Assembly: GCA_024635485.1 (NCBI GenBank) | Contig: JAGXIV010000018.1 | Location: forward strand, 1 to 40,450 | Reading direction: 5' to 3' | From: a bacterium | Lineage (GTDB): Bacteria > Patescibacteriota > Gracilibacteria > BD1-5 > UBA6164 | DNA length: 40,450 bases | Position numbers and translations under genes: made by a program | In this document: piece after piece, positions 18,494 to 28,539 of the stretch | Numbering within the stretch: the stretch's first letter is position 1 | How the letters are laid out: each line of letters opens with the position of its first letter | The notes under the pieces: model-generated | The model's input: only the letters and a program-made list of their open reading frames with translations | What the model was told of the DNA's origin: nothing | Databases searched by the model: none

Positions 18494-19174
18494 ATGTACG
18501 AAGCTATCTTTTTTCTCATTATTTCATATGTGATTCTCTTTGCTTTTTCACTCAAATTACGAGACAACTCTATAGTAGATATTTTTTGGTGAACTTGATT
18601 TGTTTGAATTGCTCTGATTACACTTTTTGTGAATAATACATTTTTTCTTCCTCAGGTCTTACTTACACTTCTTATAACTGGATGGTGAGTACGTCTTACA
18701 CTCAATATTCTTTCTAAAAAAATCCCATACAAGTGAGAAGATAGACGATATGCTGGGTGGAGAAAAGAGTGGACTTATTTTAAAACTCGAAGTTTTTTTC
18801 AAGTTTTTGTACTCCAATGAATACTCATGCTTTTGATATCACTTCCTATTCTTCTCCTTAATTCTGAAAGTGGATTTGATACAGCATTTTGGGCTACTTT
18901 TATTTGAGGTTTAGTTGCTTTATTTTGACTCTTATACGAAGCAAGAGCAGATGCAGAATTAGCAGGATTTATTAAAAATAAGAAAGAATGAGATATTTTA
19001 GTATCATGACTCAGGATGTTTCATAGATTTCCACAATATTTCTGAGAGTCTGTATTTTGGTTATGAATCTGTATTATAGCTTCTCAAGTAAGCCTTTGGG
19101 TTTTTATTTCTTGGATTGTCATTACATGACTTGTGAGATTTGTTTCGGGAGTCCCACCAATGGAAGAACACTAA
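18494..19174 (+). CDS. DUF1295 family protein (steroid 5-alpha-reductase-like membrane protein)
   Basis: 226 residues, six or seven hydrophobic helices. N-terminal SIVDIFWGTGFVGIA and the loop EDRRYAGWRKEW match DUF1295, whose C-terminal half is related to 3-oxo-5-alpha-steroid 4-dehydrogenases and isoprenylcysteine methyltransferases. The C-terminus shows EARADAELAGF, SGLRMFHRFPQYFGES and VSGVPPMEEH, the end pattern expected. The usual second motif reads 'TGLWRYSRHPNYFGE'; here it is SGLRMFHRFPQYFGES. It overlaps no gene but follows DUF2177 by one base. Probably a lipid-modifying reductase; substrate unknown. Confidence 0.88.
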
Positions 19175-19272
19175 AAAAATAATCCAAAATACCAAAAATA
19201 CTCTGAACATACGCCTATATTTTTCCCAGGATGGGGAAAAGCATTCTGCTCTCTAAAAAAATAAAAAAATAT

Positions 19273-19944
19273 ATGAAAAACATATTCTTACTGTGAACCC
19301 TTTGATTTTTTCTCATGTCTTGTTCGTCTACGAATGAAACATCTTTGATACAAAATTCTAATATAAATGATGACCAATCTATGCAATCTCAAAAAACTAT
19401 ACTAGCACTCTGAGATAGTCTTACTGCTTGATACTGACTTGAGATTTCTGAAAGCTATCCAAATAAACTCGAAAATATATTATCACAAAATTGATATAAT
19501 TATAAAGTAATAAATGCTTGAGTAAGTGGTGATACTTCTAAGAATTTACTTGATAGAGCAAACTTATATCTTGATCAAAATCCAGATATTGTTTTACTGG
19601 TTATTTGATGAAATGATGGACTGAGGTGACAATCAATTGATGAGCTCAAAGCGAATATTCAAAGTATTATAGATTTATATAAATCAGATACACAAATCGT
19701 ACTCTGAGGAGTCGAAATACCTGCGAATTTTTGACTCAGTTACACGAGAGAATTTAAAAAAATATACTTTGATATTTCAAAAGCTAATAAAGACATCTAT
19801 TTCTTAGAATCTTTTCTTAAAGATGTTGGATGAGTTCCGTCTTTAAATCAAGCAGATAGAATCCACCCTACTAGTGAATGATATGATATTATAGTTAAAA
19901 ATATGTACGAATTTTTACAAGATGAAGATATAATCCAAAAATAA
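19273..19944 (+). CDS. GDSL-type lipase/esterase lipoprotein (TesA-like)
   Basis: 223 residues. Lipoprotein signal with lipobox LMSC, so the enzyme should be anchored outside the cytoplasmic membrane. SGNH hydrolase blocks: ALGDSLTAGYG (nucleophile Ser49; the G of GDS is TGA), VINAGVSGDTS (block II), VIGGNDGLRG (block III Asn) and RIHPTSEGY (block V, Asp/His dyad). It resembles E. coli TesA, a thioesterase/lysophospholipase. Four bases before an ABC ATPase and then an FtsX-like permease, as in the tesA-ybbA-ybbP group of proteobacteria. An in-frame ATG upstream would give an atypical leader. Confidence 0.9.
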
Positions 19945-19948
19945 TTCC

Positions 19949-20608
19949 ATGATAGAAATAAAAAAATTAGTAAAATATTTCTCTGTTTCTTGAGAAAAAG
20001 TCAGTATTTTCGAAAATACTGACTTTTCACTATGAGACTGAGAATTTATTGCGATAGTTGGCCCAAGTGGAAGTGGAAAATCGACTTTTTTAAATATTCT
20101 TTCATGAATTGAGAGAGAATATTCAGGAAGCGTTCAATTGAACTGACAAGAGTTATCAAAACTCTCTGATGCAAAAATGACCCGATTTCGAGGACAAAAT
20201 ATTTCTTACATTTTTCAAAATTTTAAACTGATTGAAAATCTTACTGTAAAAGAAAATATCGATCTGATTGTGGATCTCAATAAACTTGAGAGAAATTTTT
20301 CTACTCTTGAAATACTCAAGATAGTATGACTTGAGAATAAGCTCAACTCTTATGTGTATAACCTCAGTGGTTGAGAATCGCAAAGAGTAGCAATTGCGAG
20401 AGCTTTTGTATGAAAAACAAAACTACTTCTTGCTGATGAACCAACATGAGCGCTTGATGTCGTGAATAAAAAAATAGTAATGGAACTGATTGTGAGACTG
20501 CAACAAAAAATAGGGAATACCATAGTACTTATTACCCATGATGATGAAGTAGCACAGTTAGCTGAAAAAATATATAGAGTGTATGAATGAAAATTAGAAC
20601 TTACATAA
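19949..20608 (+). CDS. ABC transporter ATP-binding protein (YbbA/LolD-like)
   Basis: 219 residues. Walker A GPSGSGKST (about 38-46), Q-loop FQNFKLIENLTV, signature LSGGESQRVAIARA, Walker B LLLADEPTGALD, and ITHDDEVA with the H-loop. The second Gly of LSGGE is TGA (20372-20374, codon 142), a near-invariant glycine and so strong evidence for recoding. Members of this MacB/LolD/YbbA group pair with FtsX-like permeases and drive mechanotransmission rather than classical transport. The partner permease starts 4 bases downstream. Confidence 0.93.
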
Positions 20609-20612
20609 AAAA

Positions 20613-22985
20613 ATGCTATTTACGGTTTCAAAAATCATCTACCAGAGTGGAAAAAGCTATTTGCTTTTTATTTTTCTTGCGACTTTTTTAAGTCTCTTTT
20701 CTTATATACTTTCGAGTAATATAATATTTTCTGTAGATACGTACTTAAAAGAACAAACACGGCCTCTTTTGTGATGAGATATTGTTTTTACTTGAAATGC
20801 TGAGTTTGATATGAACTATTTTCAGGAGCAATATTCTGAAGATTTAAAAATATCCCAAACAATAGAAACTCAAACGAGTATTTTTGATGTGAGTGAACAA
20901 CCAAGTCTTATAGATTTAGTATATCATGATAATTCTTATCCTATTTACGATACTTTTTCATATAATATACTTAATGCGTCAGGCTCACTTATTGTAGATC
21001 CTGTCATATATGAAAAGTTTTGAGATTCTATTTCTATTTTTTGAAAAGAGTATCTTGTAAAATGAGTTATTACTGCTTCTCCTCTTGGTAATTTATCAGC
21101 ATTTTCTGTAAGTTCTAAAATATATCTCCCTCTCTCAGATTTTGACGAGGCTTTGAGTACTACTCTTTCTCGAATTGATAGGAAATATTATGCTTGATTT
21201 TATGATACATATAACTCTGAAATTGTTCAAAAACTCAAGAATGATGAGAAGTTTAGTTGATTTCGAACGAGAACTCTAGAAGATAGAAATGAAAATATTT
21301 GAGAGATTACTGATAGGCTCAGTTTATTTATAAATTTTTTCAATCTGATTGTTTTCGTTCTCACTTTTTTTATCATTATTTTATCACTGGAGACTTTTTA
21401 TAAAAAGCTTAAAAACACACTCTGACTTCTCACTATTCTTGGTTTATCGAAACTCAAAATGTTTGTATATAACCTTGTGTTTATAGCACTCATTTTTTTG
21501 ATTGCTTTATTGTGAGCAGTAATTATGAATTCAATAGCATTAGTCTTTTTAGGAAGTTTGTATGATTTTTTAGTATTTCATCCAGAGTCGATTCTCCAAT
21601 GAATGTTAATTACATGAGTTTTATTGGTCATCGGAGTCTACTCACCTTTTTATAAAATTTATACTTCACGGATTCGAGATTTACTGAGTGATAGTTCCTT
21701 TTTTTCTAATTTTGGTTTCGTTAATTATTTTGTATATCTCTCACTTATATTTATTGGTTTTTATGCCATAAGCGTGATTTCAAATATTCCTGTGTTTGAA
21801 GCTTTTTTATATAGTCTAGGATTTACTGGAACTATTATTGTGCTCTATATTGTGAGTTTTTTATTGTTAAAACTCATATATTTTGTGACTCAGTGAATTC
21901 TTAAAAAAATAAGTTTTTATACTTTTGATGCTATCCGTTCTACAATTAAACCAGGTAATGTTTCATTTTTTGTAGTATTTTCTTCCTTTATTTCATTCCT
22001 TTCTATATTTGTATTTTTTGTTTTTTCTTGAAGTTTTTTGAGTTTTATTTCTAATTTTACGGCAGCAAGTAATGATAGTTTTATTCTGGATGTATCTCCA
22101 GATGATATAGATATCACGAGAGAATATTTCTCAGATGAAGAAATATATACTATTGTTCCATTGAGAATTTTGGAAATTAATGGGAACTTACTCTCAAATT
22201 ATGCATCTAGAAATAATCTCAATGCACGACAATTTTCACGAGAGTATCTCTCTACAACCAGAAACTTAGAGAGTGATATTATATCATGAGAGAAAATGGA
22301 TTCGTGATGAGTGTCTGTTGATAAAGATTTTGCGTCAGAACTCTGACTTGAGATTTGAGATCAAATACTTTTTTCATCGGCTGGACTAGAAAAATCTCTT
22401 AATGTAGAGAATATTAGAAAGGCAGTGAGGTCTGGTTCTAATCCATTTTTTTATTTTTCAGTAGATGAAGCAGATTTCGAAAATTTTCCTAAACGTTATT
22501 TTGTTTCTTATAAATCTGAAGATAAAGCACAAAATATCCAAGCATCATATTCAAGTGCAATTGGATGAGATGCAACTTTTATAAATGCAAAAGAAATCAT
22601 AGCCATAGTCTTAGATGTAGCTCATAAAGTTCTTCTTATTATATATTTTTGCCTTGCTTATGTATCTCTTTTTTCTTTTCTAACTTTTCTTGTATCTATA
22701 AGCTTTCTTCGTAGTTTTAAAGATTCAAAACTAAAACTTATGCATATATTAGGATGATATAAAAAGTACCTCGAATGAGCTGTTGTCTGAGAATATATTT
22801 ATCTTATGTTTTTCGGTCTTGTCATAGCTGTTACACTTTGAACTACTGCTCTATGAGTCTTGCAATATTATATTGATTATTTTACAGTTGATAGAACTTC
22901 TTATATAGAATGACTTTGAGTGATTTTTTGAATTTTAGGACTGATGTCTCTCTATTTATTGATTCCTAAAAAGAGGAAAATATAG
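20613..22985 (+). CDS. FtsX-like ABC permease (YbbP-like)
   Basis: 790 residues, close to E. coli YbbP. Helix near the N-terminus (SYLLFIFLATFLSLFSYIL), a large periplasmic domain with GDIVFTGNAEFD, then helices from about residue 240 with the FtsX core (LTILGLSKLKMFVY), a middle set of helices (FVNYFVYLSLIFIGFY), a second extracellular domain (about 470-650) and a last FtsX core, KLKLMHILGGYKKYLEGAV. Two FtsX units in one chain is the YbbP/MacB-like layout for a homodimeric or single-chain exporter. Ends with TAG, one of only two TAG stops here. Many TGA glycines. Confidence 0.9.
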
Positions 22986-22998
22986 TTTATAGCTTAAT

Positions 22999-23028
22999 AA
23001 AAAGCAGAATCAAGAGATTCTGCTTTTT
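22999..23028 (+). terminator. Terminator of the TesA/YbbA/YbbP operon
   Basis: Perfect 13-bp stem AAAAAGCAGAATC / GATTCTGCTTTTT with loop AAGA. Confidence 0.88.
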
Positions 23029-23039
23029 ATATTGGATGA

Positions 23040-23045
23040 TATAAT
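23040..23045 (+). promoter_or_regulatory. -10 box of pilin C
   Basis: TATAAT, 37 bases before the TTG start codon. It lies just after the upstream terminator. Confidence 0.4.
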
Positions 23046-23082
23046 TACACTAATAAGTAATATCTCTCTTAGAATTACACTT

Positions 23083-24447
23083 TTGAAAAAAATACTTCCA
23101 GCTTTCACTCTTGTAGAACTTATCGTAGTTATAACAATTATTGGTATCTTATCTACAGTATGATTTGTAAGTTATTCTAATTATCTGACGTGAGCCAGAG
23201 ACTCAAATAGATATTCCCAGATGACGAAACTCTCTGATTCACTTCAAGTGTATGCAACCACTAAATCCCTTCCACTTCCAGACGACTACATAGAGATAAC
23301 AGCGAGTTGAGCGAGCAATGTTATTGCGTACCAGTGATACGTATGAACAGACGTCCTAGAAACGATAGACTATACAAACGGAGGAAGAGATCCCAAAGAT
23401 GACTCTTTTTATACGTACTATCTCACAAAAGACAGAAAATCACTTCAATTGATGGCCCTCATGGAAGAATCAGGAAAGGTGGCTCAAAATAATTCAACTC
23501 AATTACTCACTCATACAACATTTGCTGCAGATTATTCGAGTAGATTTCCAAAAGTTTATGGAAAGAAACTGTGAGTTTTCGTTTCAAATAATTCAAACAC
23601 TTTTAATGCTCCCATTCAAGAAATTGCGAGTATTTGAAGTGCCTGAGTATTAGATATTAAAAATACTCAAGAAAATATCAGAGCTGTATTTTGAGAAGGT
23701 TTGGAAATAAGTTGAACAGGTTCTAGTTTAGTATTTTTAGGATCACTGTTAGATAAAGATTTATCGTATTTAGATTCAAGTCTTATTTGATACTGGGATT
23801 TTGAAACTTTAGAAAACGGAAAACTCAAAGATTTTAGTTTTCAAAATAATTATGCAAATTGTTATAAAAAAACTACATTAAATACATGAAGCCTAGTAGA
23901 CTGTAATATTACTAAATGAGGATACAAAACATTTAATTGAATTGATGAATACATGGAATTGGATTTTGCTTTTCCATATTATTGAAATACTTGATTCTCT
24001 TCTTTTGTGAAATGAGTTTTATACGATAAATCTCTTAGCAATAATTTTGATACTTTTTTTTGAAACTATCGTTGAACATTTTGTTGAAATACTTGAAATT
24101 TTTGATTAGCAGTAAAAGCTAATTCTGAAAAAATTTCATACAGAGACTATTCGGTTGGATCTGGTGATCCATTTTTATTAGATTATAAAACTGAAAAATT
24201 ATACAAAATAGCATCTATTTTTAAAACATGAATAAGTAAAAAGATATATATTAATTGAGATGATATATCAACGATAAACGTTAGTACAAGTAATCCTGAA
24301 AATTGATTATGTAAGTTTAGATTCTGAAATGATTATGGAGCTATGTGAGCAGAAAGTTTCTTAAGATGAGAAATAAATACCATCAGATTTTATAATAGAG
24401 CTTTAACTGAAAGTGAAGTACAACTATTAAATTTATTTTCTGACTAA
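23083..24447 (+). CDS. Type IV prepilin-like protein C with LamG-like head
   Basis: 454 residues from a TTG start. No ATG precedes the prepilin helix, and TTG gives the leader MKKILPA ahead of FTLVELIVVITIIGIL. Residues 30-150 repeat pilin A closely (QVYATTKSLPLPDDYIEI, DVLETIDYTNGGRDPKDD). From about residue 235 comes a concanavalin/LamG-type domain: SLIGYWDFETLENGKLKDFS, YKTFNGIDEYMELDF, SKKIYINGDD and the closing GEINTIRFYNRALTESEV. This fold binds sugars or proteins. It differs from the fibrinogen-like heads of A and D and the FGE head of B. Many TGA codons, some aligned with GGA in pilin A. Confidence 0.87.
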
Positions 24448-24455
24448 AAATAAAC

Positions 24456-25328
24456 TTAGTAACTCATAGCATTTATGACTTTGAGTCAGAGTTGAGCTAT
24501 AGGCATAAGTGTTTCGTAGAGTCGTGTTTTGAGGAGTAGGACATCTGCGTGGATGACCTCAAGAAGAAAGTGAATGGGAAAATTATTTTCATACTGACTA
24601 TAGGCATCATAGGCGACAGGAAATACCTTGTAACTGTGTGCTATTTCTTCTGCTATTTGTCTGTCTACACTATTTACTACTTCTGGGAGTTGAGTAATAG
24701 TATAGTTTTCATCGAGTTTGATATCTGTCCCATATGATTTTTGCATTTCAGCTTCATTTCAAAATCTATCTAGTTGTTCGTAGTAGGATTTGAGATATTC
24801 GAGATAACTGACATATTCACATAGTTGCGTGGTAGTTTCATTTAAAATATTGAGTTTATTTTGTATGCTTTGTGCATCGCTGAGTGTACATCAAACGGTG
24901 TTTGCTGAGATCTCAAGTCGCTGTAATCTTATCTTTAGTTGTCATCCTATAGAATCCTGGAGTTGCCCTGAACTCTCTTGTTTGAGTTGTTTTGAAAGAA
25001 AATCAATAGAGTTAATTTGTGATTGAATAATGGCACATTTATAGATATTTCCTATGTTTTCTCGATAGAGATTTTTAGCTCTATCGAGTGCAGGAGCATC
25101 TGAAACATTATTTTGAAACTCAGAACTTGTATCTCAAGCATCTTGAAACGGTTCAACGTTATAGGTAGGTTTTTCTGATGTATATTTTTTACAAATATTT
25201 TCACTCCTACAAGTGTAGAGGGCAAATCATCCTTGTCCAGCACATATTTCTTCTGCTCAAAAAGTTGATACACTATGAGTAAAAGTGAGAATTGAGCTCA
25301 GGATAAGAATGCTGTATTTTATTTTCAT
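24456..25328 (-). CDS. Exported helical protein with paired cysteines
   Basis: 290 residues. Signal peptide MKIKYSILILSSILTFTHSVSTFGAEE, described as a basic start, a hydrophobic core and a cut near FGA. The mature N-terminus has cysteines (EEICAGQGG, LYTCRSENICKKY) that may form disulfides. The rest is mostly helical (AKNLYRENIGNIYKCAIIQ, LKQESSGQLQDSIGGQL) with a C-terminal HFLLEVIHADVLLLKTRLYE. No family recognised. It reads convergently to pilin C (8-base gap) and divergently from the envelope gene at 25464, in a surface-protein region. Perhaps an envelope or pilus-assembly factor; no function assigned. Confidence 0.72.
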
Positions 25329-25463
25329 AGAGGGAATACGCTATATTTTTAGTTCAGTATAAAGATTGTTGAAAGTCACGCAAGTTTTTGCCTGCTTATT
25401 TGACTTTGTAGCTCTTTTTTTTAGTATAAATGCATATATTCATCTGATTTATTATATACTACA

Positions 25464-26153
25464 ATGAAAATAATTTCCATATTCTTTATAACAATTTTAT
25501 CTCTTGCATGGGGCTATACATCTTGGTATTGGTATACCTGTAATGTGAAGGGTTTTTGTAATGATACTTCTCAAGTTTTAATTGATTTAGATAGCAATAG
25601 CGGTTCTCTTGAATCTGATATTTCGCAAGAAAATATAAATACTGGATCTATAAATCAAAGTTCAGGGACTCAGAGTCTTTCTGCAACTGATGTTCTAATA
25701 TGAGATGGATATGTTCCTCAATGAGAAAATATAGAAGTTACAGATGAAACAAAGACTCTTTCTTGAACTTTACTTCAAGAACTTCAGGAATCAGAACAAG
25801 AGGATACAGGAAATGATAGTATGAGTGATGCTGAAACAACTGATACAAATCCTACTACAGGAGAAACTCAAGACACTTGAATACTTTGAGTATGTTCTAA
25901 TAACTTTGTTGGGCCTATTGCATTTGGTTGAGATAATAGCTCGACACAAGTTCGTTATCTCGAGAATTTTCTTGTACTGCAATGATATACAGCGAGTCAA
26001 AATTGAAACTATGATACTGTAGATTTTGAGTCTGTAAAACAGTTCCAACTTGATTATAGATCTGATGTACTTGATCCTTGGGGAATAGATGCTCCAACCG
26101 GCTATGTATTCACTACTACCATTTTAAAAATGAAAGATTTAGCTTGCCAATAA
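25464..26153 (+). CDS. Membrane-anchored protein with peptidoglycan-binding-like C-terminus
   Basis: 229 residues. N-terminal signal/anchor helix (IISIFFITILSLAWGY), then YWYTCNVKGFC, then a long acidic Ser/Thr/Gln/Glu-rich linker (about 35-145), the sort that spans a cell wall. The last 80 residues (QVRYLENFLVLQGYTAS, DFESVKQFQLDYRSDVL, ending KMKDLAC) have the spacing of the PG_binding_1 fold: L-x-x-F-L-x-x-x-G, then V-K-x-F-Q. A short cysteine-bearing element ends the chain. Likely an envelope protein holding on to peptidoglycan. Start: the only ATG that gives the signal. Followed by the HhH gene 34 bases later. Confidence 0.7.
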
Positions 26154-26187
26154 ATCCTCAATGTACTATTTAATAAAATAAAATATA

Positions 26188-26664
26188 ATGTTTGAATATT
26201 TACCTGCTGATGCCACACTCTACCAATCAACAATTGAAATACTTATTATTCTATGAGGAACTTTTTTGCTTTGAATTATGTTATGATGGCTTATAAAACC
26301 ATCAAAAAAGATACATATCACAGATACTCAAAATAATACGAGAGAGGAAATTATAACGAGTATTCCTACAGGAGATAAAAATGAAGACTTATTGATTCCA
26401 TGAGATATTTCAATTATTATTTGAATTGATTCTAAAATCCAAAAATTTTTAAAAAAGCATGATGTTACTTCTTTTACTGATATTGTGAGACTCGATGTTC
26501 AAGGTCTAGAAACACTTATACTTCAGGGATGAGAATCTTTTAAAAACTATATCCCTACTACTTGGCCAGATCAAGCTCGATTGGCTTCACTTTGAAAATG
26601 GAACGAACTCGAAGAATATCAAGAAATACTCAAAAAGTGAGATGAAAAAAATACTGTAGCTTAG
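26188..26664 (+). CDS. Membrane protein with helix-hairpin-helix-like domain
   Basis: 158 residues. One N-terminal transmembrane helix rich in Gly (TIEILIILGGTFLLGIML, then GWLIKP), a short linker, then a soluble domain: ISIIIGIDSKIQKFLKKHDV and SFTDIVRLDVQGLETLI, in the pattern of the HhH domains near L21-like and Pol-X proteins, and a tail YIPTTWPDQARLASLGKW that resembles 'TWxEQAxLAxxGxWxxL' tails of HhH proteins in CPR bacteria. Ends with TAG. The 3' end overlaps the convergent RFK-FMNAT gene by 4 bases. May touch DNA at the membrane; unproven. Confidence 0.7.
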
Positions 26665-26680
26665 GCTTCAGTATTTTTTT
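26645..26680. terminator. Bidirectional terminator between convergent genes
   Basis: Arms AAAAAATACTGTAGC / GCTTCAGTATTTTTT (one mismatch) with loop TTAG, which holds both stop codons; A and T tracts suit both directions. Confidence 0.75.
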
Positions 26681-27416
26681 TCTTTAAAAGAGAACTTTTA
26701 AAAATATCAGGTTTATAAGAGGGACTTCTTATGATTTTTGATTTGAATCATATTTTTTTGAGTTCTTCTGGGAGTCTCTCTACAAACTTTCATCTTTGGT
26801 CGTAGCCAAGACAAATTACATGTGGTTTATATATTTCTAGCCATTTCATTGGATTACTGTTACTCCCAGGTTCAATTATTTCAGATATTTTTAAATTTCT
26901 GAGAGACTCTATTCTTTCATTAAGACTATGTAGGGGAGCCATTGATTTTATTTTTTTAATATTTTCATCACTTGCAACTATAGTAATAAGTTTATTTCCA
27001 TATTTTGAAGCTTGTTTAAGATAATATTCATGTCACGGATGAATGTGGTCAAAACTTCCAAATGTCAGTACATTGAGCTCAGTTTCTTGGGCTTGTTTTT
27101 TATCCTGAGCTATTTGTTTTTTGAGATCATCAAAACTCTCAAATTTTTTGTTCTCTCTGATTTTTTTTAGAAGTATTATTTCGATATTTTTTCAGTAAAT
27201 ATCTTCGTTGAAATCAAAAATATGAACTTCAAAGAGATTTTTTCATTCAAGGTAGGTTCAAACTCAATTCCAGTATGTACCAGATATTCCAATCTTTGTA
27301 ATATACACTCAAAAATCTACTTCTTTTGAAGTAAGAGAAATATTTGCTGTTGGGAATCATAGAGTTCTTCAAAGCTTTTTTCAATGAAGCACCTTTCAAG
27401 TTACAGTTTGAATCAT
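26661..27416 (-). CDS. Riboflavin kinase fused to RibL-type FAD synthetase (reversed domain order)
   Basis: 251 residues. Residues 1-112 are a riboflavin kinase domain: VTGKVLHGKKLGRTLGFPTAN, split as TGKVLHGKKLG and RTLGFPTAN, with FEVHIFDFNEDIYGK and KKFESFDDLKKQIAQDK. Residues 115-251 are a cytidylyltransferase-like FMN adenylyltransferase: VLTFGSFDHIHPGHEYYL, VICLGYDQRG. The HxGH Gly (codon 128, bases 27033-27035) is TGA. Bacterial RibF has the adenylyltransferase first and of a different type; this one looks like archaeal RibL placed after the kinase. It makes FMN then FAD. Third gene after ribE and ribH. Confidence 0.88.
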
Positions 27417-27421
27417 AGTAT

Positions 27422-27871
27422 TTATATTTCTAAGCTGGCTTGAAGGAGATTGAGACCAGAAATTGCCAGATTTTTATTTATTCTTTCTTCGACCTGTTTT
27501 GCATTTTCACAGGTCAGGATTCAGAAAATAATGGGGGTTGGATATTTCACGCTTGCATTCATAATCCCTCGAGCTGTTTCATTACATACATAGTCGTAGT
27601 GGCTGGTTGCTCCTCGAATTACCACTCAAAAACAGTATATGAGATCAAAGGTATTATGTTTCATAATTCTTTCTATCATAGCTGGTATTTCAAAAGCACC
27701 TGGTACTCTATATTTTGTAATATTTCGTATATGGTTTTCTTCTAGGACTCAAGCAGTAATATCTTCTAATTGATACGTATATTGACTGTTGAATTCTGCT
27801 GTAATAAATGCAACATTTATATTTTTTGGTATATTAGATATACTATTAAGTGTTTGTATGTAATCAGCCAT
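27422..27871 (-). CDS. ribH: 6,7-dimethyl-8-ribityllumazine synthase
   Basis: 149 residues. It condenses 5-amino-6-ribitylaminouracil with dihydroxybutanone phosphate. Motifs: [14 protein letters not shown] (substrate site), [32 protein letters not shown] (catalytic His region) and [15 protein letters not shown]. It is a few residues short at the C-terminus and ends LLQASLEI. Middle gene of ribE-ribH-RFK/FMNAT: its ATG overlaps the ribE stop by one base (TAATG), and the next gene starts 5 bases on. The lumazine it makes is also the antenna pigment of PhrB-type photolyases, encoded at 12140. Confidence 0.93.
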
Positions 27872-28440
27872 TATTTTGTATTTAATATATATTTTCCTAG
27901 GAGATCGAACTCTATATTGAGAGTATCACCTATACTAAGATTTCAAAGATTGGTCCACTCTTGCGTGAGAGGAATGAGAGAAACAAGTATATATCAATTA
28001 TTCTTTTCAGCAATAGTAAGACTGACTCAATTGAGTGCGATTGATCATTTTTGAATTGTGTTTTTTATGAATTCATCAGAAAACTCTACTCCAATAAGCA
28101 GTGAACCATCATGAATTTTTTCATATTTTATAATATTTCAAGTTGTATCGATATGTCCACTTACAAAATGTCAGTCAATTCGGTCAGAAACTTTAAGCGA
28201 TCTTTCTATATTAAAATAATCTCACACTTTTTTATGAGCAAAATTTGTTTTATTTAAGCTTTCTTGCATAACAAAAAAAGTATATTTTTCTGCTGATACA
28301 TGTGTAAGGGTCATACAAGCCCCATCGTGAGCTACTGATTGTCCTATACTGAGATCTTCTCAAAGTGTATTTTCTACGACAAAATTTCAAGAATCTACAT
28401 GCAAAATTTTTGCTTTTTTTTCTATTATTCCACTAAACAT
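27871..28440 (-). CDS. ribE: Riboflavin synthase alpha chain
   Basis: 189 residues in two similar beta-barrel halves. MFSGIIEKKAK opens the first half; SIGQSVAHDGACMTLTHV and FFVMQESLNKTNF follow. The second half has VSGHIDTTGNI, IKNTIQKGSIALNGVSLTI and WTNLGNLSIGDTLNIEFD. It converts two lumazines to riboflavin. Many second-half glycines are TGA. First gene of the riboflavin operon. ribA, ribB and ribD are not in this window, so the pathway is either completed elsewhere or fed by scavenged precursor. I saw no FMN riboswitch in the 100-base leader. Confidence 0.93.
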
Positions 28441-28539
28441 TTTTTATAAAAGTTTTAATATTATTAGCAAGAGCAATAGTTTGCTTCTCGTCCTCATTTT
28501 AATAATATAAACATATTTATAAAATAATTTTGCAACTTT

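Noticed and set aside
27440-28054. Two plus-strand ORFs of about 100 residues opposite the riboflavin genes.
   Set aside because: They are antisense shadows of ribH and ribE, whose minus-strand proteins carry complete family motifs; the plus-strand translations look like nothing known.
28441-28539. FMN riboswitch upstream of ribE.
   Set aside because: The leader is about 100 AT-rich bases with only a weak hairpin; the conserved RFN element sequences are not seen.
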